A program made the position numbers and the translations under genes. From contig JAYYZE010000018.1 in assembly GCA_036340235.1 (NCBI GenBank), positions 1 through 53,498 on the forward strand: a stretch of DNA of 53,498 nucleotides, written 5' to 3'. Of the stretch, positions 41,356 to 50,671 are shown piece after piece. Origin of the DNA: GCA-2862585 sp036340235. GTDB lineage: Bacteria; Bacteroidota; Bacteroidia; Flavobacteriales; UBA7312. The notes below the pieces were generated by a model that was not told where the DNA came from, did no database searches, and worked only from the letters and a program-made list of their open reading frames with translations. How positions within the stretch are numbered: the first letter of the stretch is position 1; every line of letters starts with the position of its first letter.

Positions 41356-42209
41356 AATAATAATTTGTCAAAAACGTAAATTAACTGTAGTAAAGGTAAA
41401 TAGATAAAAGAGGCAAACATGAGTTTTCTGGCGTCTTCATCTTTTAGTGTTTTAAATAACATGAGTGCTTTAGTAAAAAACCACAACCCAAGTAGCACTG
41501 ATATCACGGCGGCTATGGCTGATAAATTCAACTTTCCTGTAAAACTAAAAGCAGGTAATAAACTCAAGGGTATGAGGAAAAATGTATAAATTAAAGTTTT
41601 AGAGGCCGTATTTTTATCTTTTCCAGCGGGCAACATTTTGAAACCAGCTCTGTTATAATCATCATTGCTCACCCATGCGATTGCCCAAAAATGAGGAAAC
41701 TGCCAAATGAACTGTATGGCAAATAAAACACTTGCTTCTATGGCAAAATTGTTGGTTACTGCCACCCATCCCAACATAAACGGTATGGCTCCTGGTAGGG
41801 CACCTACAAATACAGAAAATGAGGTTTTACGCTTTAGAGGAGTGTATGCCAAAACATAAAGCAACAACGATAGCAAGCCAAAAAAGCCACAATAAAGATT
41901 AATCATAAATAAAAGAAGAACACCAAAAGAACCCATGATTAAAGAAAAATAATAAGCTTGAATGATGGGCATGCGTTGTTTGGGCAATGGCCTATTTGAG
42001 GTTCTCTCCATCAGACTGTCCAAGTCTTTTTCCATTATTTGGTTGAATCCATTAGATGATGCTACTACCATAAAGCCGCCTATGATCAAGTAAAGAAGCT
42101 CGAGAGAAACTAAATATCCACCTGCAATAAAGTATCCTGCAATAGCCGAAAAGACAACACTTGTTGTAAGGCGGAATTTGGAAAGCTGAAGAATGTCATT
42201 TATAGACAT
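41352..42209 (-). CDS. ctaB: Protoheme IX farnesyltransferase (haem O synthase)
   Basis: 285 residues with about nine helices. The prenyl diphosphate sites are NQIMEKDLDSLMERTSNRPLP (DxxxD region) and the second DD-type motif near WVSNDDYNRAGFKM. It makes haem O for the oxidase. First gene of the oxidase block: the coxA and coxB genes are not adjacent. A weak -7 box TAATTTTG lies at 42272-42265. Confidence 0.92.
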   Translation of the reverse strand: MSINDILQLSKFRLTTSVVFSAIAGYFIAGGYLVSLELLYLIIGGFMVVASSNGFNQIMEKDLDSLMERTSNRPLPKQRMPIIQAYYFSLIMGSFGVLLLFMINLYCGFFGLLSLLLYVLAYTPLKRKTSFSVFVGALPGAIPFMLGWVAVTNNFAIEASVLFAIQFIWQFPHFWAIAWVSNDDYNRAGFKMLPAGKDKNTASKTLIYTFFLIPLSLLPAFSFTGKLNLSAIAAVISVLLGLWFFTKALMLFKTLKDEDARKLMFASFIYLPLLQLIYVFDKLLL

Positions 42210-42333
42210 TTAATGGTCAATTTATATATTGAAGACGTTTTTGAGACGTTGTTTTATACCAAAACAAAATTACCATTTTTATAAATAGCTTGGCTGAGAA
42301 TGGAAGGAAATTTACGCGCTATTTAGAAACAAT

Positions 42334-43911
42334 CTAAAAATCATAGTATACGTTACTTAAATCCGTTTTGAGGGATATAAAGTAGTAGGTATTGTCTTTC
42401 CTGATAGACATATCCTCAGCGATTCTATTGGTAACGCCTACTTCGAACTTCAAGTTAGTAATCGGGTTAATAACATAACCAACCCTTGCATCAAGGTAGC
42501 TCAAGTGCATGGTGTTTCCTTGTGCTATTTCATTATCATAGTCATTTCTATTCTCATCGTAAGACACAAAGATATCACTACCGTAATTGGTAGCATCGTT
42601 GTCTATAGCGCCACCTTTTTGACTAAAATTAAGCATAAAATCAGCTGTCCATCTTTCTTTTCTATATCTGAGAATGCTTAGATGTTCGACAAAACTAGCT
42701 CCATAAGGGTGTGCCAATGGCTGTGCAAAATGAGCGTGGTTAGTTATGGGGTATCTATGTGAGTAAGTGAAGGGTCTTACAATATTTATCTCAGATTGAA
42801 GACTGAGGTTTTCGTAACCAAAAACGTCAAACCATTTAAATCCTATTTGCCCGCCATATTTGTTAGCCCAATAGCCATTTTGAGCTTTAAGCTCTTTTAA
42901 GGTAAATTCATCAAGTATTAATTGACCATATATATGAGATAAATCAGTTAACTTATATTTAAAGCCCAAACCTATGATGGCGTTTCCATGCCGAGAATAG
43001 CCAACTGAATATTCCACTGGTCGGTAAAAAATGACAGGATTTAAGTAGTTGATATCAAAGACATGACCCGCGCTATCCTCACCCAACATGATTGATTCAA
43101 AAAGACTTATGGATAGTCGACTACTTACATTAGCGCTAAGATAATGTATAGCACTCATTTTTTCTTTACTAATATCAAAGCCATCACTAAAATTGATATG
43201 TTGTAAGCTAGAAAATAGATTAACATACTTAAGCTTCCAAAATTCGGTAGTGATTTTAAGATAAGGAAAATTAAACGCATTGTCTGAAAGCAACAAAGAG
43301 CGATAACCATCCCCAAAAAAATGTTTTCCATGACCTATTTCAAAGTTAATAAACGAACTGGCGTGATAGTTAACGTAAGCATTGGCACTGTAAATATCGG
43401 CCAGTGAGTCATTATTAAAAAGAGGTCTTTTTGCCATCCCTTGTCCAGGAACCACGTATTGATTGTTGTAAACGAAATCTTGTACGTGCTTAGTTAATGT
43501 CAATTGTATTTCATGAAAAGCGCTATAAAACTTTATGCGTTTACCTATACTTCCTTTGACCTCTGCACCCCTTGAGTTGACGTATTTGTAAAGGCCATCG
43601 TTGGCCAACTCAAAATGAATTAAGGGGTTAAGATAAATAGTATAATCCGTTGTTTCAACAGAAAATAAATGATGATTTAACAATTTATACAAATAAATTT
43701 TCGAACTTGGTATTGGATCAAATGAACGGTAATACATTGTATCGTTTAATGACAAATCAAAAGGTTTAATAGAGGTATGATTCGACACCCCAACAGCATG
43801 TAAATCTTTCTCATAGTTGGCATAAAAAGAGTGGCTAAATGGACTGTGAGATTGGCAAATAACGTATAGATGAAAGAAAAGTGAAAAAATTAAAAAAAAG
43901 AAATACCTCAT
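42334..43911 (-). CDS. RemB/Wzi-like outer-membrane beta-barrel protein
   Basis: 525 residues with a signal peptide (about 1-19) and alternating amphipathic strands ending in Phe. The block GHGKHFFGDGYRSLLLSDNA and FWKLKYVNLFSSLQHI match the RemB group of gliding-related outer-membrane proteins, which is linked to Wzi capsule assembly proteins. It stands next to the polysaccharide cluster, so a role in surface glycan attachment is likely. Motility role is not shown. Confidence 0.75.
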   Translation of the reverse strand: MRYFFFLIFSLFFHLYVICQSHSPFSHSFYANYEKDLHAVGVSNHTSIKPFDLSLNDTMYYRSFDPIPSSKIYLYKLLNHHLFSVETTDYTIYLNPLIHFELANDGLYKYVNSRGAEVKGSIGKRIKFYSAFHEIQLTLTKHVQDFVYNNQYVVPGQGMAKRPLFNNDSLADIYSANAYVNYHASSFINFEIGHGKHFFGDGYRSLLLSDNAFNFPYLKITTEFWKLKYVNLFSSLQHINFSDGFDISKEKMSAIHYLSANVSSRLSISLFESIMLGEDSAGHVFDINYLNPVIFYRPVEYSVGYSRHGNAIIGLGFKYKLTDLSHIYGQLILDEFTLKELKAQNGYWANKYGGQIGFKWFDVFGYENLSLQSEINIVRPFTYSHRYPITNHAHFAQPLAHPYGASFVEHLSILRYRKERWTADFMLNFSQKGGAIDNDATNYGSDIFVSYDENRNDYDNEIAQGNTMHLSYLDARVGYVINPITNLKFEVGVTNRIAEDMSIRKDNTYYFISLKTDLSNVYYDF

Positions 43912-43971
43912 ACTTTTATAATCTGTACTTTTTAATCATCCAAAGTTAATCAAAGAAAATCTTTTTGCGAT

Positions 43972-45093
43972 TTAAATTTTAATTATTAGAGCCTCATACT
44001 TCTTAGCTATTTCCTGCCATGCATAATCCTTATTCATAGTATGAATAGCAAATTCAGAAAGGGATAAACGCATGTGCTCCTCGAGCATGAGTCCATTTAC
44101 TTTTTTGGCTAAATCTTGAGGGGTTAGCGATTCAAACAATAAGCCGTTTTTTTGGTGTTGAATGACTTCTTTGAAAGGGGGTATATTAGATGCAATTACA
44201 GGAAGGCCATAGGACATCGACATTAGCAAGACACCACTTTGATAAATCACCTCATAAGGCAATACGGTAGCATCCGAGGCCTGGAAATACCAATCCCTCT
44301 TTTGATCTGTCACATAGCCAATGTCTAAAAATACTCGGTTCGAAATTTGTAAATCATTTATTATTCTTTGATAGTCGTCAAAGTTATTGTTTACGGGGTT
44401 ACCGGCTATTATTAAATGAGTATTTTGATCTATATACGTCATAGCCTGTAACAGTATATCTAATCGTTTAGTAGCCTTAAGTCGCCCAAAAAATAATAGA
44501 TATTTGACATTAGCGTCTAGGCCAAGATACTTCCTGGCAGACGATTTTGATATAGATGTATCAATTATATCTAAAAATGAACCATGTTTGATAACACTCA
44601 CTTTTGAATGGATCGAGGTTGAAACACGTGGTAATAGTTGTCTTTTTGAAAAGTCGTTATGAACCACAATGTGATTCGACCATCGATTGTATATTAAATG
44701 ATGATAGATTGGGATATCCTGATTCGTAAAGGAAGACACATCGTGTGAAATAGCAATGACTTTCAGTCTAAACAATTTAAGCATTAAGAAGCTGAGGAAA
44801 GCCATGTGATGAGTTGAAAAAACATGAACGATAGCGACTTGAACCTTGTTTTTTTTGCAATCTAATGCGCTTAGAATCAGTCCTTTTAACAAGTTAAGTA
44901 ATTGTAGAAATTTAGAGGAGAAAAAAGTGCCGAAAAAAGCACGATATTCAACGACACTGTCTGATACACTATAATTTGAGTAAACATATGTTTCTGTCTT
45001 ATTATTTGCTAAAGATTGACAAAGCGCATTATTGTAATGGTTCATTCCACTTTTTATGCCAACCGGATCAATAATTGCTAGTCTTTTTTCCAT
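43972..45093 (-). CDS. Glycosyltransferase family 4 protein
   Basis: 373 residues, GT-B fold. The C-terminal domain has the nucleotide-sugar pattern LLFFGRLKATKRLDILLQA, then DATVLPYEVIYQSGVLLMSMSYGLPVIAS, with the E-x7-E-like region EVIYQSGVLL. N-terminal domain begins LAIIDPVGIKSGMNHYNNA. Retaining transferase of a cell-surface glycan; sugar unknown. Overlaps the sulfotransferase gene by 16 bases. Confidence 0.85.
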   Translation of the reverse strand: MEKRLAIIDPVGIKSGMNHYNNALCQSLANNKTETYVYSNYSVSDSVVEYRAFFGTFFSSKFLQLLNLLKGLILSALDCKKNKVQVAIVHVFSTHHMAFLSFLMLKLFRLKVIAISHDVSSFTNQDIPIYHHLIYNRWSNHIVVHNDFSKRQLLPRVSTSIHSKVSVIKHGSFLDIIDTSISKSSARKYLGLDANVKYLLFFGRLKATKRLDILLQAMTYIDQNTHLIIAGNPVNNNFDDYQRIINDLQISNRVFLDIGYVTDQKRDWYFQASDATVLPYEVIYQSGVLLMSMSYGLPVIASNIPPFKEVIQHQKNGLLFESLTPQDLAKKVNGLMLEEHMRLSLSEFAIHTMNKDYAWQEIAKKYEALIIKI

Positions 45094-45923
45094 TGGCTCA
45101 AATCAACGTTTAGTAATGATTCCAATTGTGATATATCGCTTAGATAAAAGGCATTTATCTGTGACAATAAAGACTCAGAAAAGTTGGGTTTATCTGTCTT
45201 GGAAAAAAGACGATTCTTGACACTTTTTACATAGTTTTGGGGGATTAACGACTTGAGGGCTTTTCGCACCCATGATAACCTATACAAATACGATACAAAG
45301 GCATAATCAGAGCTCAAAAAAGGGTTTTGAACAGAATAATCAAGCGATGTATTCTCTATTTTTAAAAATTGGAATACTCCTTTCATCAGACTCTCAATAT
45401 CGCGTTTAAAATCAGTATAATAAAGTATATGGACTTGTTTATCTCCAAAAGTATCAAGATATCTTTTTACTGACTGATAATATAATCCAAGCTCAAGATA
45501 TTGTTGAAAAAACAAAGGGTGTGCATGTCTATTATTAAAAATATCTTCAAGGGATAAGGAACAAAAGCCTAGTCTATGATCCATCAAATAATGAGAAATG
45601 GCTCTTTCAAGCGGATTTCGCAGCATTATGATAATATTTGCTTTAGGATTATATTCTAGAATACGACTGGGTATATTTTTATAAAACAAATATGATACGC
45701 TTGCTTCACCTATAATTTTTTTTTCATCTTTAAACAGTTTGTGATATACTTTGCAGTCAGAAACAGAGGTAGCATTGTAAAAAAGAGTTGATACCTCTTC
45801 AAAAGAAAAGTAATTAGGCTCTTTGATTGTACTCATACACACATCTTCATGCTGACTTAAGTAATAATGTAAAGAGGTCGTTCCTGCTTTTGGGGCACCC
45901 ACTATAAAGGTATTTGCTTTCAT
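45078..45923 (-). CDS. Sulfotransferase, carbohydrate type
   Basis: 281 residues. The 5'-phosphosulfate loop is FIVGAPKAGTTSLHYYL (residues 6-22) and the 3'-phosphate motif is IIMLRNPLERAISHYL, as in PAPS-dependent sulfotransferases. It probably sulfates the polysaccharide made by this cluster. One of two in the cluster; the other at 49736 is clearly different in sequence. Confidence 0.87.
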   Translation of the reverse strand: MKANTFIVGAPKAGTTSLHYYLSQHEDVCMSTIKEPNYFSFEEVSTLFYNATSVSDCKVYHKLFKDEKKIIGEASVSYLFYKNIPSRILEYNPKANIIIMLRNPLERAISHYLMDHRLGFCSLSLEDIFNNRHAHPLFFQQYLELGLYYQSVKRYLDTFGDKQVHILYYTDFKRDIESLMKGVFQFLKIENTSLDYSVQNPFLSSDYAFVSYLYRLSWVRKALKSLIPQNYVKSVKNRLFSKTDKPNFSESLLSQINAFYLSDISQLESLLNVDLSQWKKD

Positions 45924-46828
45924 AATCGCATTTTAAGACCTTCTAATAAGGAAGTTTGAATTAATATTAAGGTTCTCCATTTTTTTTCAAAATTACTACT
46001 AAAAAAGAAACGAAGTGTATGATAAAACCAGATGTAAATTAATAATAGTGGAGTAATAATTCGACGCTGTTTTTTTAAAAAATACATATGATTTTTACAA
46101 TTTTGATGGATGAAAAAAGGACTGTAAAAATGAGATTTATCATTAGTTCTAGATTTGGATAAACTACCTATTTTATGAAAAAATTCAACTCGGTGAATAT
46201 ACCTCAGCTCATGTTTTGAGTGATATTTCACTCTGTAGAAAAAATCAGCATCGTCAAAGTAAACAAAATACCTCTCATCCATCAAACCCACGTCTTCAAA
46301 GACCTTTTTATGTATTAAAACACAGCAGGTTGGGGCATATTCAACCACATCGTCCTGGTTGTATTGGTTTTGATCAAGCACTCCTTGTCCCCTGTGATAA
46401 TTTAAAAACCCTTTTGAAGGATTGAAAAAACCTCCTGCATACCAAATGGTGTCATCTGGATTGAAATAGTTCATCTTTGGAACAACCAATGAAGAGCCAT
46501 AATTGATGTGTGCATTAATTAACTTCGATAATAGTTGTGGCTCAAAGACGGTATCATTATTTAGTAATAAAATAAATTGACAATCGTTTGCCAAAGCCAA
46601 TTTTATACCTTGATTGTTGCCAGCTGCTACGCCTGCATTATGTTTATTTTCTATCAAAATTTTCGATGTATTTTTCCATGATTTGATAGCATTTAGTGTC
46701 TTGTCCTTGGAAGCGTTATCAATAAAAATAGTAAGTACATTGTTGTAATCTTGTTGATCAAGAGAGCCTAAAAAATCAGCAAGCACATGCTCGCTATTAT
46801 AGGTTACGGTTACTATCCCTATTTTCAT
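45920..46828 (-). CDS. Glycosyltransferase family 2 protein
   Basis: 302 residues. GT-A fold: IGIVTVTYNSEHVLADFL, the NAGVAAGNNQGI motif, LLLNNDTVF (DXD-like) and a VYFDDADFFYRV acid block resembling rhamnosyltransferase-type GT2 enzymes. A basic hydrophobic C-terminus may bind membrane. Overlaps neighbours by 4 bases each. Confidence 0.85.
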   Translation of the reverse strand: MKIGIVTVTYNSEHVLADFLGSLDQQDYNNVLTIFIDNASKDKTLNAIKSWKNTSKILIENKHNAGVAAGNNQGIKLALANDCQFILLLNNDTVFEPQLLSKLINAHINYGSSLVVPKMNYFNPDDTIWYAGGFFNPSKGFLNYHRGQGVLDQNQYNQDDVVEYAPTCCVLIHKKVFEDVGLMDERYFVYFDDADFFYRVKYHSKHELRYIHRVEFFHKIGSLSKSRTNDKSHFYSPFFIHQNCKNHMYFLKKQRRIITPLLLIYIWFYHTLRFFFSSNFEKKWRTLILIQTSLLEGLKMRL

Positions 46829-47961
46829 TTTATTAAGCCCTTTTCTTTAAGCTCCGCTATAGAGTTTTCATAATTGTCTGTTACAATATCTTGTTGCTTG
46901 ACCCAGTCAACAAAATTTGCTAACCCTTGCTCAATACTCACCTTTGGTAAAAATCCATAAAGTGATTGAATCAATCCTATATCGGCTTTGTTGTGTCGTA
47001 TATCACCCAATCGATAATCGCCAGAAATAGTTAGTGGCACGTCCGAATTATACAGGTCATTTAGTCGACGAGCAATATGCTCTACTGAAGTAGACACTCC
47101 AGAACCAACATTTAAAGCAATGCTAGAATGATAAAGACTATTTTGCACCGCCATTATGTTGGCATCTACGACGTCGTCAATATATACAAAATCGCGACTC
47201 TCACGACCATCTTCAAAGATATTAATTCCATTTCCATTTAAAATTCGAGTAGAAAATATGGATAATATTCCTGTGTATGGATTGGAAAGAGATTGGCCTG
47301 GTCCGTAGACATTCTGATATCTAAGGGCTACGGCAGGTATATGTAAACTCTGACAACTGGTTAGCACCATTTGCTCTTGAGTATTTTTGGTTATACCATA
47401 AATAGATTCAGGTTTAATTTTAGATTTTTCATCGGTAGATAATAGCGTTAATTGTCCTTGACAAATGGGGCAGACTGGATCAAATTTTCCTTCAGAAAGA
47501 TTCTCTTGGCTTCGTTTTTCAGGAAAGACATTACCGTGTGTTTTACAGTGATATTTTCCTTCACCATAAATAGCTCTAGAAGATGCCACAATAACCTTTT
47601 TTATCTCATGTTTAGAGTTTGTAAGAACATCGAGCATTTTTGCAGTTCCACCACAATTGACCGAGAAATATTTATCAATTTGATACATTGACTGACCAGT
47701 ACCGGTTTCGGCAGCTAGGTGAATTATGCAATCATGATTGGGAATAGCATTTTCCCATACTGAAAGATCTCTAACATCACCATGTATGAAGTTGACCTTA
47801 TCTTTTATTGATTGATATAAAAAAGAGTTTTCTGGCTGATCGGAATGTATTTGACTAGAAAGGCTGTCGATGATGCTGACCGAATAGCCAAGTGTAAGTA
47901 ATTTTAAAGTTGTGCGTGAACCAATAAATCCAGCTCCTCCCGAAATTAAAATCCTCTCCAT
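46825..47961 (-). CDS. NAD-dependent sugar epimerase with Cys/His insertion (dTDP-rhamnose 4-epimerase-like)
   Basis: 378 residues. Rossmann GGAGFIG (8-14), SSRAIYGEG, and the Y188-x3-K192 pair of extended SDRs. Between residues 139 and 167 an insertion carries C139-x2-H142 and C164-x2-C167, a zinc-ribbon-like element typical of dTDP-L-rhamnose 4-epimerase relatives. It should make a nucleotide sugar for the local glycan. Sugar identity inferred. Confidence 0.82.
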   Translation of the reverse strand: MERILISGGAGFIGSRTTLKLLTLGYSVSIIDSLSSQIHSDQPENSFLYQSIKDKVNFIHGDVRDLSVWENAIPNHDCIIHLAAETGTGQSMYQIDKYFSVNCGGTAKMLDVLTNSKHEIKKVIVASSRAIYGEGKYHCKTHGNVFPEKRSQENLSEGKFDPVCPICQGQLTLLSTDEKSKIKPESIYGITKNTQEQMVLTSCQSLHIPAVALRYQNVYGPGQSLSNPYTGILSIFSTRILNGNGINIFEDGRESRDFVYIDDVVDANIMAVQNSLYHSSIALNVGSGVSTSVEHIARRLNDLYNSDVPLTISGDYRLGDIRHNKADIGLIQSLYGFLPKVSIEQGLANFVDWVKQQDIVTDNYENSIAELKEKGLIK

Positions 47962-49160
47962 GTAAACTTGCTAATTAGATAAATCCCTCCAGACATTACA
48001 AAGGTCAAGAAAAAAGGCCTCAACAACAATGGTTCAGTCATCAGAGAAATGACTATAAAAATAAAAAACCATAACCGCTTTTCAAAGAAAAATTGTTGAT
48101 AGTACAGTAAATAAAAAACAAGTAAGCTAAAGGGGATGCCGGCAGCAGCCAAAAAAAACATAACCGAATTGGTAGATCCCTTACTTCTGTTAGAAAAATC
48201 TAAGACGCCCAAATTTAATGAATATTTGGGTTGTTGACGAACTTCAACATACTGCTCATCGTCTAACCCTACGCCTGTTAATGGGTTGTCTATAAGTATT
48301 TGAAATGGCTGAACTAGATCAAAGAAACGAGCTTGAAAAGAAAGTTGTCCTGAGCCTGACAGCTTGTCTCTGACATTCACTTCCGCTACCAAAAACACCC
48401 CCCCTAGAACAATCAAAAATAATGGCGCCAAGTATGTTTTTGTTTTAACAATTCTGAAAAAGGATATGAAAAGTTGGATTAACATGACAAAAAGACCAGT
48501 TGTAGAAAAAGTACTGATTATACCTAAAACAGTGGCTGAAAATATTAAGCCTCTCCTTTTGAAAATAAAGGATTCTATGAAAAGTAGTAAATTAAGAACT
48601 ATTTGTAGAACACCTGGCTCCCAAAAAATACCTTGATTTCTTGACATCTCAAAGCCAAATACACTAAACAAATGAGTATTACCTAAGTAAAAAAATACAT
48701 TGAAGAATGTCAAACAATCATATCGGTCGTTACTGATCTCAATTAATAACGGCTTAACAATTGGGTAAGCAAGAAAATTAAGGATGCTGTGAAATAATAT
48801 TATTTTTAATACAAAATATAAATGTTTGAGATATGATTTTTTCTGGCTATGATAGTATAATGCTGCAAACATAGATGATAAAAAAATCACTCCATTGGCT
48901 AATAGTTTTTGAATAGACTGCTCTCTGTTAGCAAAGAAATAATTAATAGCTAAAAATGAAAAAAAAATAACACACAACATAGCCAATGTAGTAAGTGTTT
49001 TTTTGTAGAGATATTTGGCTAAAAAGAGATAACCAAAAACAATAAGCGTAAGGTATAACAACTCCTTTCTAAAAAAAACAAAGAAAATACTACCCGCTGA
49101 AAGAACCAACAAGAGCATAGGCAACCAATCCGTTTTGTATCTAACTAAAAATCTAATCAT
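47946..49160 (-). CDS. O-antigen polymerase/ligase-like membrane protein
   Basis: 404 residues from ATG 49160; 8 residues more if an earlier in-frame Met is used. About ten helices and a large extracytoplasmic loop (about 265-315) with GQLSFQARFFDLVQPFQ and DNPLTGVGLDDEQYVEV, the pattern of Wzy/WaaL-type proteins. It likely polymerises repeat units. The upstream acyltransferase stop overlaps by 8 bases. Confidence 0.8.
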   Translation of the reverse strand: MIRFLVRYKTDWLPMLLLVLSAGSIFFVFFRKELLYLTLIVFGYLFLAKYLYKKTLTTLAMLCVIFFSFLAINYFFANREQSIQKLLANGVIFLSSMFAALYYHSQKKSYLKHLYFVLKIILFHSILNFLAYPIVKPLLIEISNDRYDCLTFFNVFFYLGNTHLFSVFGFEMSRNQGIFWEPGVLQIVLNLLLFIESFIFKRRGLIFSATVLGIISTFSTTGLFVMLIQLFISFFRIVKTKTYLAPLFLIVLGGVFLVAEVNVRDKLSGSGQLSFQARFFDLVQPFQILIDNPLTGVGLDDEQYVEVRQQPKYSLNLGVLDFSNRSKGSTNSVMFFLAAAGIPFSLLVFYLLYYQQFFFEKRLWFFIFIVISLMTEPLLLRPFFLTFVMSGGIYLISKFTWRGF

Positions 49161-49752
49161 TGTTTGAACATCTAATCCATTCATTTGTTTCTAAATCAAA
49201 GCGTTTTACTACTCTAGCAGGTACGCCAACAGCCATAGAATAATCCGGGATGTCCTTTGTAACAACTGAATTGGCCCCAATGATACACTGCTTGCCCACG
49301 CTTGCTGAAAGCACACATACATTTTCACCCAACCAAGTTCCTGGACCTATAAAAACCTCTTTTTTAAATTTAATTTGCTGGTTTTTGTAAGGAATAATTC
49401 CGTTATCAAAACCGTGATAATTATCCGCAATATACACGTTATCACCCATCAGCACATCTTCGCTTATGTACACCTTTTGTAAAGCTACTATATGGGCGTT
49501 TCTTCCAATATAAGTATTTGAACCAATGAATAGTTTTTCTCGATTTGTATTGTGTTCTGGCAGATCTACGGCTAACAACCATGCATTTGACTTTATATAA
49601 ACATTAGAGCCTAAATTCATATATTTGGCTCCGTTAACACAAAACGGCATGCACAATGTTGACTGTCTTCCAAGTGTTGAAAATGATAGCTTATATAGAC
49701 GAGTGAAAAGCTTGTCTATTATTTTTCTTAACAAGTTATGAATCTGTTCCAT
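49153..49752 (-). CDS. Hexapeptide-repeat acyltransferase
   Basis: 199 residues. Left-handed beta-helix with many isoleucine-step repeats (LFIGSNTYIGRNAHIVALQKV, VFIGPGTWLGENVCVLSAS, CIIGANSVVTKDIPDYSMAVG) ending in the VGVPARVVKRF motif. A His (NYHGF) likely serves as base. Transfers an acetyl or related group to the sugar. Cytoplasmic. Overlaps the sulfotransferase by 17 bases. Confidence 0.88.
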   Translation of the reverse strand: MEQIHNLLRKIIDKLFTRLYKLSFSTLGRQSTLCMPFCVNGAKYMNLGSNVYIKSNAWLLAVDLPEHNTNREKLFIGSNTYIGRNAHIVALQKVYISEDVLMGDNVYIADNYHGFDNGIIPYKNQQIKFKKEVFIGPGTWLGENVCVLSASVGKQCIIGANSVVTKDIPDYSMAVGVPARVVKRFDLETNEWIRCSNND

Positions 49753-50671
49753 TGTCTAGCCAACTTATGGTTTGTAAAGATAAAACCTCTTTGAGTTTTA
49801 TAATATCTGCTTTGAAATGTTGCTCAAGTAATCGACGTGTTTTGTCAGACAGAATCACTTTGGATTTGGTCAAGTTCTTACGAAAAACTATCTCTTTAAT
49901 AAGTCTTGTCCTTTCTTTTCCCAAAAATGTATAAAATACTTTCTTAAAACCATCGGTCTTTGAAATCGAATTAAAAAGATTGTTGAGCCATTTTACTTTT
50001 GGAGTTCCAGTACTTTTCTTGTTTATTAAGAATTCTGAAGGATTAAAGCTCGCGTCTACTTCCAAAAACTTAAAAATATCGCTTAAAGCCAGATTCGTAT
50101 CATTAGTAAAATCCTCAAAAAACACAACCTTCACATTTTCAAAGGCTGACAGATAGGCCTTTACTCCATCCGCATATTGACTCAACCCCTTGTAGTACCA
50201 AAAAGAGTTATATTGTTTATCAACTCTCTCTTTTTCTTGCTCAAGCGCCTGCTCAAAACTAAGTGTTTCAACGAATGACAAGTTATGTTGATAATTAGAG
50301 AATGCTCTATCAACAGGGTTTCTAAGCATTATGAGAATTTTAGGCTCTTCTACACTCACTTTTTGTATTTGAGGAATTACCTCCTTGTGATGAAAAAGAT
50401 ATTGAGTACTTGCATCGCAACGGATTTTTTCGCGACTATTTTGAAAGAGTTCTTGGTAAGCATCTTCTTCTAGTATAGACGATCGTAAAAGATATTCTTT
50501 GATAGGATCAGCATCGTTTACATTTTTAATAACTTCTTTTATAAAGAAGCGAGGCTCCTTGTCTGGAATAGTGATGTCAGGATGCTGGTCAAGGTAATGG
50601 TATAGTGAGGTAGTACCAGACTTAGGAGCACCAACAATATAAAGATTGGGATAATTTACCTTTTTAACCAT
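49736..50671 (-). CDS. Sulfotransferase, second copy in the polysaccharide cluster
   Basis: 311 residues. PAPS loop LYIVGAPKSGTTSLYHYLDQ (residues 9-28) and ILIMLRNPVDRAFSNYQHN as 3'-phosphate motif. A conserved Asp-Pro-rich insert (HPDITIPDKEPRFF) is typical of heparan-like sulfotransferases. It shares only the fold with the protein at 45078, so each may act on a different position. Confidence 0.87.
   Translation of the reverse strand: MVKKVNYPNLYIVGAPKSGTTSLYHYLDQHPDITIPDKEPRFFIKEVIKNVNDADPIKEYLLRSSILEEDAYQELFQNSREKIRCDASTQYLFHHKEVIPQIQKVSVEEPKILIMLRNPVDRAFSNYQHNLSFVETLSFEQALEQEKERVDKQYNSFWYYKGLSQYADGVKAYLSAFENVKVVFFEDFTNDTNLALSDIFKFLEVDASFNPSEFLINKKSTGTPKVKWLNNLFNSISKTDGFKKVFYTFLGKERTRLIKEIVFRKNLTKSKVILSDKTRRLLEQHFKADIIKLKEVLSLQTISWLDNGTDS

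Noticed and set aside
41352..42333. Search for oxidase subunits I and II beside ctaB
   Set aside because: Upstream sequence is an AT-rich gap and then the RemB-like gene; no haem-copper subunit I motifs present.
43685..43692. Another exact TTATACAA inside the RemB-like gene
   Set aside because: Solitary half site in coding DNA without a partner or a promoter box.
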